The notes below the pieces were generated by a model. That model was not told where the DNA came from and did no database searches. It worked only from the letters and a program-made list of their open reading frames with translations. 8,865 bases of DNA. It comes from an uncultured Pseudomonadota bacterium. GTDB taxonomy: Bacteria; Desulfobacterota_B; Binatia; UBA9968. Every line of letters begins with the position of its first letter. Position 1 is the first letter of the stretch. Positions 5,512 to 8,865 of the stretch are shown piece by piece. The DNA is taken from the NCBI GenBank assembly GCA_946478635.1, contig CAMLCX010000177.1, positions 1 through 8,865 on the forward strand. The letters run 5' to 3'. Both the position numbers and the translations under genes were made by a program.

Positions 5512-6006
5512 ATGAAAGAAAAAGAGCCATCCCTCAAGGTTGCCGACGAGGTGTGGATCGCGACCGCGTTGCTTCATCATGAGAATCCCAAGCGCGCGGA
5601 CTTTACGGTTTCAGAAATCGTCGAGAGAGCGCGCAAAGAAAACATCTCGGGCGCCCTGAGGGCGGGGGTGCAAGTGCATGCTTACCTTCATTGCGTTGCG
5701 AACCTTCCGCCCAATCCCGGCCGGTATAGGATGCTTTACGCAACCGGGAAGAACACGCGCCGGCTTTTTCGCGAGAGCGACGATTTCCATCCCGAGCGCC
5801 GGGGCGGCAAGATCACCCCTCAAAGAGAAAATATGCCCTCTCGATATAGGAAGTTTTTGGACTGGTATGCGGAGAAATTCGCCGGGAAGAAAAAGGGCGC
5901 CAAAGAATGCGACCCTATTCTTGCGCTTCGAGGACTCGGCAAGGAAATCTGGGTTGGCGAGGACGCCGATGAGTATGTGCGCCGGGTCCGTGGAGAATGG
6001 GAGTGA
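5512..6006 (+). CDS. Putative winged-helix antitoxin paired with a PIN toxin
   Basis: This 164-residue soluble protein is the first gene of a two-gene operon. Residues 11-87 look like a winged-helix fold: helix V14-W-I-A-T-A-L-L, F31-T-V-S-E-I as the helix before the turn, A51-G-V-Q-V-H-A-Y-L-H-C as a recognition-type helix, then the strand pair R71-Y-R-M-L-Y-A-T-G-K and T82-R-R-L-F as wing. A basic linker (118-131) leads to a C-terminal tail, D134-P-I-L-A-L-R-G-L-G-K-E-I-W and E150-D-A-D-E-Y-V-R-R, of the type that wraps a PIN toxin. It is not a VapB/AbrB, Phd or RHH protein by sequence. The antitoxin role is inferred from gene order, size, DNA-binding-like head and toxin-binding-like tail. 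AGAAGG (5501-5506) serves the ATG. It overlaps the toxin gene by 10 bases, so translation is coupled. Confidence 0.8.
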   Translation: MKEKEPSLKVADEVWIATALLHHENPKRADFTVSEIVERARKENISGALRAGVQVHAYLHCVANLPPNPGRYRMLYATGKNTRRLFRESDDFHPERRGGKITPQRENMPSRYRKFLDWYAEKFAGKKKGAKECDPILALRGLGKEIWVGEDADEYVRRVRGEWE

Positions 6007-6425
6007 GCCGCATCTTTTGGGACACGAACCTGTTCATCTATTTAGTGGAAGATCAGGGGGAATTATCGGAGCGGGTGGCGAGCTTGCGGACGCGCATGAT
6101 CGAAAGAAGCGACGATCTCTTCACATCTGCGCTGACGGTGGGCGAGATTTTGGTTAAACCGCTCGAAGCCGGCAATGAGATCCTCGCGCGCCGTTACGAA
6201 GCCACCCTGCGCCAGGGGGCGACGATCATTCCTTTCGATATCGAAGCTGCCCGGATTTATGCGGGTATTCGCAAGGATCGCACGATTCGGCCGCCGGATG
6301 CGATCCAGCTTGCGTGCGCGGCACAGGCACGCGTGGATCTATTCATCACCAATGACGAGCGGCTGAGCATGAAATCAATTTCACGGATCCAATTTGTCAG
6401 CTCTCTGCAGCGCGCCTTCTTGTGA
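5997..6425 (+). CDS. PIN-domain (VapC-like) ribonuclease toxin
   Basis: This 142-residue protein is the usual size of a VapC-type toxin. Acidic residues expected to bind metal are in place: D9 in F-W-D-T-N, E50 in S-A-L-T-V-G-E-I-L, D101 in R-P-P-D-A-I-Q-L-A and D120 in F-I-T-N-D-E-R-L. The family cleaves RNA, often tRNA or rRNA, with Mg or Mn; the target here is unknown. The ATG at 5997 lies inside the antitoxin gene. GTG at 6003, within GTGA overlapping the antitoxin TGA, is an alternative start with a better Shine-Dalgarno distance (GGAG 5992-5995) and would shorten the protein by two residues. All catalytic positions are intact, so the toxin is probably active. The gene ends a few bases before the remains of an unrelated gene. 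Confidence 0.88.
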   Translation: MGVSRIFWDTNLFIYLVEDQGELSERVASLRTRMIERSDDLFTSALTVGEILVKPLEAGNEILARRYEATLRQGATIIPFDIEAARIYAGIRKDRTIRPPDAIQLACAAQARVDLFITNDERLSMKSISRIQFVSSLQRAFL

Positions 6426-6435
6426 ATCATCGGAG

Positions 6436-6525
6436 CTGACTAACGACGTGTTCAAGGACGACCGCGGCCTTCTGTGGGTGACCGATAAGGAGCGCGGCTT
6501 CGACGTCATCGAATACAAAAATTGA
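6436..6525 (+). pseudogene. 3' remnant of a beta-propeller (LVIVD-like) gene
   Basis: The frame 6436-6525 reads LTNDVFKDDRGLLWVTDKER, then GFDVIEYKN and TGA. This matches the closing blade common in LVIVD/YncE-like propeller proteins (TNDVxxDDRGLIYVTDxxxGLDILEY). There is no start codon or ribosome binding site, and the rest of the protein is absent; the preceding bases belong to the PIN gene. It is thus the surviving 3' end of a gene whose upstream part was replaced or deleted, probably when the toxin-antitoxin cassette arrived. Identification is from a short motif. Confidence 0.55.
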
Positions 6526-6766
6526 ACGCGCGCTCAAGGACGGCTTCGCTTTCGTTCGTGAAGGTTGAACGCACGACAGACTGTGAACGTCTGAACGTGT
6601 GAGCGCTAGACCATCAAACCACTCAAACCGAGAATGCCGTCTGGCTTTCCACGCGAGGTTGCGCGCCGATATGCGGGACGCCGATCTTGATTCCGCCGGT
6701 GAGGCGATTCAATAACGAAGAAAGTCGAGTTGTAAATGCCTGACCCTCGTGCCTTCCCCCTTGATC
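6526..6766. other. Intergenic stretch without a recognisable gene
   Basis: Apart from the dispersed repeat at 6558-6612, I find nothing assignable. A minus-strand frame ending at TGA (complement of 6623-6625) reads ...RLTGGIKIGVPHIGAQPRVE.... It could be another gene-end remnant, but it has no start and I cannot match it to a family. Confidence 0.4.
6558..6612 (+). repeat. Dispersed about 54-bp repeat, copy B
   Basis: This is the partner of 4590-4643, in the same orientation. Like copy A, it lies just downstream of a truncated gene end: 33 bases past the propeller remnant's stop, compared with direct overlap for the toxin remnant. Confidence 0.7.
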
Positions 6767-6803
6767 TCTGAAGCGGTGCGTCGCAGTCTTGATGCGACGA
6801 TGT
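6767..6803 (+). repeat. 37-bp direct repeat left of the AbiE module
   Basis: It begins TCTGAAGCGGTGCGTCGCAG and ends GACGATGT. It matches 8829-8865 at 35 of 37 bases, 2062 bases away, same orientation. It contains the hairpin CGTCGCA (6779-6785) with TGCGACG (6793-6799). It may be an attachment or insertion-site duplication. Confidence 0.85.
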
Positions 6804-6864
6804 CTGGTGTCGAGGACTTGGGGCCGGTTGAGCTAAATGATGAGCGTCGTCCATTTATCTCTCG

Positions 6865-6883
6865 TGTCCACGGTTTGTGGACA
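6865..6883. promoter_or_regulatory. Operator-like inverted repeat 1 of the AbiE-like operon
   Basis: TGTCCAC, five bases, GTGGACA form a perfect 7-bp palindrome. A lone GTCCA half-site lies at 6849-6853. It is the same motif and spacing as the site at 6946-6964, 81 bases downstream centre to centre. It is a likely binding site for the AbiEi-like regulator, because AbiEi proteins are known to bind paired inverted repeats in their own promoter. Confidence 0.75.
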
Positions 6884-6945
6884 TTAAGAACATTTGTAAA
6901 TTATCAATTTAATGTGGTTTTATTAATGAGTACATTATTGACTTT

Positions 6946-6964
6946 TGTCCATGCTTCGTGGACA
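6946..6964. promoter_or_regulatory. Operator-like inverted repeat 2 of the AbiE-like operon
   Basis: TGTCCAT, GCTTC, GTGGACA: one mismatch from a perfect palindrome and otherwise the same as operator 1. It lies just before TATAAT (6967-6972) and the ATG at 6975, so a bound repressor would cover the promoter and translation start region. A further TGGACA half-site spans the start codon (6976-6981). Confidence 0.75.
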
Positions 6965-6966
6965 CT

Positions 6967-6972
6967 TATAAT
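6967..6972 (+). promoter_or_regulatory. Perfect TATAAT box directly before the AbiEi-like start codon
   Basis: TATAAT is separated by 16 bases from TTGTCC (6945-6950), a four-of-six -35 inside operator 2. Transcription from it would begin at or after the ATG at 6975. Either this box is not the promoter for that start, or an alternative such as TTGACT (6938-6943) with a poor -10 near 6961 gives a nearly leaderless transcript. No ribosome binding site is seen before the ATG. Confidence 0.4.
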
Positions 6973-6974
6973 AA

Positions 6975-7988
6975 ATGGACAAGCTAGATCGGCAGAATTT
7001 GCTGGAGGCCGCAATAATCACTGCGCAACAGCTCGGTCTCGGCATGGAAGTGGTACAGCTCGAGCCCCAACTTGGTGCGGCGCGGGCAGACGCACTCGTT
7101 CGCGTCCGCTACGACGACCAAGAAGTTTTATACGCAGCAGAAGTTAAGCGTGAGATTCGTCCCGCGATGTTAGGAGCAGTAACACAACAGCTGGCGCGTC
7201 TGGGACAGCCGGCGTTGCTTGTGACGAATTACGTAACGCCGCCGCTTGCAGACGCATTTAAGGAACGAGGTATTGCCTTTCTCGACGCGGCGGGCAACGC
7301 GTACCTAAAGCATCCGCCGTTACTTATATGGGTGAAGGGTCAAAGACCACAAAAACTAATTACAGCGAACGTGACAACACGCACGTTCAACCCAAGCGGA
7401 CTTCAGGTGATCTTTCCGCTCCTTTGTCATCCGGAGTGGGCTGATCGTCCATATCGCGAAATTGCCCAAATGGCCACTGTAGCCCATGGCACCGTTGGCT
7501 GGGTGCTAGCAGAATTACCGAAGCTAGGATTTATGGCTGAGGTCGGCGGAAAGCGCCGCCTGCTCCAACCCGAGCGGCTCCTTCAACAGTGGGTAGAAGC
7601 CTACGCGCGCACTCTCCGACCGAGATTGTTGCTCGGTCGCTTTCACGCGGATCAGTTGGATTGGTATAAGACACTCGATCCCGGCAAATATGGCTACGTC
7701 TTAGGCGGTGAGGCTGCGGCGGCGCGGCTAACACAAAATTTACGTCCGGGCACACTTACGCTTTACGGTCAGAAGGTCGAACCTCGATTTATACTTGACC
7801 AGCGGCTCCGGCCCGATCCGCAAGGCACGGTTGAGATCCTCAGGCGTTTCTGGAAATTCGATTACGTCGATCCATTGCTAACCCCGCTTCCGTTAATCTA
7901 CGCGGATCTTTTGGCAATCGGAGATGCGCGTTGTCTGGAGACCGCCAAGCTCATCTATGGTGATATCATCGCTCGATTTGGCCGCTAA
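6975..7988 (+). CDS. AbiEi-family type IV antitoxin / transcriptional regulator
   Basis: This 337-residue protein is first in a two-gene operon with an AbiEii-like toxin. A central winged helix (about 140-205) contains Y160-R-E-I-A-Q-M-A-T-V-A-H-G-T-V-G-W-V-L as helix-turn-helix and L181-P-K-L-G-F then G192-K-R-R-L-L as wing. The C-terminal half carries family-typical blocks: R215-P-R-L-L-L-G-R-F, G244-G-E-A-A-A-A-R-L-T, L278-R-P-D-P-Q-G and L308-I-Y-A-D-L-L-A-I-G-D. These fit the AbiEi_2 type antitoxin. In type IV systems the antitoxin represses the operon and counteracts the toxin without forming a stable complex. The N-terminal domain has D39, E56-V-K58 and a Gln-bearing helix near 71, as in PD-(D/E)XK folds. 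The ATG at 6975 gives a family-like N-terminus. It overlaps the toxin gene by 32 bases. Confidence 0.85.
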   Translation: MDKLDRQNLLEAAIITAQQLGLGMEVVQLEPQLGAARADALVRVRYDDQEVLYAAEVKREIRPAMLGAVTQQLARLGQPALLVTNYVTPPLADAFKERGIAFLDAAGNAYLKHPPLLIWVKGQRPQKLITANVTTRTFNPSGLQVIFPLLCHPEWADRPYREIAQMATVAHGTVGWVLAELPKLGFMAEVGGKRRLLQPERLLQQWVEAYARTLRPRLLLGRFHADQLDWYKTLDPGKYGYVLGGEAAAARLTQNLRPGTLTLYGQKVEPRFILDQRLRPDPQGTVEILRRFWKFDYVDPLLTPLPLIYADLLAIGDARCLETAKLIYGDIIARFGR

Positions 7989-8823
7989 GAGCGAACTGAC
8001 ATTCCTGGCGGAATTGGTTGCAGATCTTCGTGCTGCGGCGCCTGCTTGGAAGCCGCTTCTCGCCGGAGCGATGGCGAGGGACCTACTCCTCTATTACAGC
8101 CATAACATTCCCGTGATTCGGGCTACGGAGGATATCGACCTGGGATTTGCCGTAGCCGACTGGGATGATTTTGCCGCTCTGCGGGCTGCGTTACTTGCGT
8201 CCACTCATTTCGAGGCCCACGGTTCATTGGTCCACAGATTTTCTCATCGACGGGTTCGCCGGATTGACCTCATCCCATTTGGCGGATTGGAGCGGCCCGA
8301 CGGTTCCATAGCATGGCCGCCACAGGGCGACGAAGTGATGACAGTCGCCGGCTATCGCGAGGCAATGGCATCAGCTATCGACGTAATGCTCGCGGACGGC
8401 CAGCGAACACTGGTCGTATCGTTGCCAATGCTCGCCATATTAAAAGTGATTGCATGGTCCGAGCGGCACACCATGGCACCACGTAAAGATGCGGCAGATT
8501 TAGGCTTGATCCTCAAGAGCTACCTCGACGCCGGCAATCAACAGCGACTGTATGATGAAGCGTCGCACCTGTTAGACGATAGTAATTTTGACTACGAGCG
8601 GGCAGGCGCTTGGCTTGCGGGCCTCGATGCGGCTGCGGTTCTCCGAAAGGATACCGCCGGGCAGACGCACTTGCATCAGATGATTACCACGATCCTCACC
8701 AAAGAAATCGACCCGGACGGACCGCTAAGACTACTAGGAGAATTGGGCGGCGGCGATGCCGAAAAAACACGCCTTCTACTCGCAGCTTTTCTCCATGGAT
8801 TTAACGGCGAACAAACACCTTAA
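7957..8823 (+). CDS. AbiEii-like nucleotidyltransferase toxin
   Basis: This protein has 288 residues from the ATG at 7957; an earlier ATG at 7924 would give 299 but a 65-base overlap with the previous gene. Nucleotidyltransferase motifs, numbered from 7957: G37-A-M-A-R-D in the glycine-containing motif, the acidic pair D59-x-D61 in A-T-E-D-I-D-L-G, a third acidic residue D104 in R-R-I-D-L-I-P-F-G, and later I-L-K-V-I-A-W-S-E-R and R-K-D-A-A-D-L, typical of AbiEii/AbiGii-like proteins. Known relatives transfer nucleotides to tRNA acceptor ends, stopping growth and giving phage abortive infection; the substrate of this one is unknown. No clear Shine-Dalgarno sequence lies before 7957, as expected for coupled translation. 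The key acidic residues are intact. No terminator is visible before the direct repeat that follows five bases after the stop. Confidence 0.82.
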   Translation: MVISSLDLAAKSELTFLAELVADLRAAAPAWKPLLAGAMARDLLLYYSHNIPVIRATEDIDLGFAVADWDDFAALRAALLASTHFEAHGSLVHRFSHRRVRRIDLIPFGGLERPDGSIAWPPQGDEVMTVAGYREAMASAIDVMLADGQRTLVVSLPMLAILKVIAWSERHTMAPRKDAADLGLILKSYLDAGNQQRLYDEASHLLDDSNFDYERAGAWLAGLDAAAVLRKDTAGQTHLHQMITTILTKEIDPDGPLRLLGELGGGDAEKTRLLLAAFLHGFNGEQTP

Positions 8824-8828
8824 TATTT

Positions 8829-8865
8829 TCTGAAGCGGTGCGTCGAAGTCTGGATGCGACGATGT
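8829..8865 (+). repeat. 37-bp direct repeat right of the AbiE module (runs to window end)
   Basis: It matches 6767-6803 at 35 of 37 bases, with one change in each half. It starts five bases after the toxin stop codon. The window ends at its last visible base, so its true right boundary is unknown. Confidence 0.85.

Noticed and set aside
6749..7147. Plus-strand 132-codon open frame starting SEAVRRSLDATM in the direct repeat
   Set aside because: It runs through the operators and into the regulator gene out of frame. The synonymous differences between repeat copies are noted in a finding, but two changes are too few to call a gene.

Overview
The window looks like a stretch of accessory chromosome from an uncultured, moderately GC-rich Gram-negative bacterium. 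A lipobox lipoprotein, DMT transporters, a large bicupin protein and GCAGGCTGCTGAAAAA-type inverted-repeat elements are all common in deltaproteobacteria-like metagenome lineages such as Binatota and in Rokubacteria-like genomes. That taxonomic guess is weak: there is no rRNA, tRNA or other marker gene here.

Layout. At 1-308 there is a possible tail of an upstream gene, a 156-bp long-hairpin element (52-207) and a strong terminator hairpin (264-292). At 309-2039 two tandem full-length EamA/DMT permeases, clear paralogs, are followed by a second miniature inverted-repeat element (2124-2252). So the transporter pair is bracketed by two elements with related ends. At 2316-3452 lies a bicupin protein with a good ribosome binding site, convergent with a small secreted Gly/Pro/Tyr-rich protein (3478-3930, minus). 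At 4157-4310 the last 49 codons of the bicupin gene appear again as an isolated fragment. At 4311-4680 there is a remnant resembling the C-terminus of a Gp49/HigB-like toxin and a dispersed repeat. At 4681-5059 there is a collagen-like lipoprotein on the minus strand with its own terminator.

The right half holds two toxin-antitoxin cassettes. The first (5450-6425) has a near-consensus promoter, a winged-helix-like putative antitoxin and an overlapping PIN-domain toxin. Directly after it lies the 3' end of a beta-propeller (LVIVD-like) gene. The second (6865-8823) is a type IV AbiEi/AbiEii-like pair: an AT-rich control region with two near-identical inverted-repeat operators, a DNA-binding antitoxin/regulator and a nucleotidyltransferase toxin. 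A 37-bp direct repeat (6767-6803 and 8829-8865) encloses this cassette, as an insertion or attachment site would.

Overall the region looks like a hot spot of small insertions and deletions: three plus-strand gene 3' ends have lost their 5' parts, two toxin-antitoxin cassettes are present, and several short repeats lie at the junctions. Nothing seen requires a wholly new system. The strongest leads are the repeat-bounded AbiE module with a nuclease-like antitoxin fold, the non-VapB antitoxin paired with PIN, and the bracketed transporter pair.
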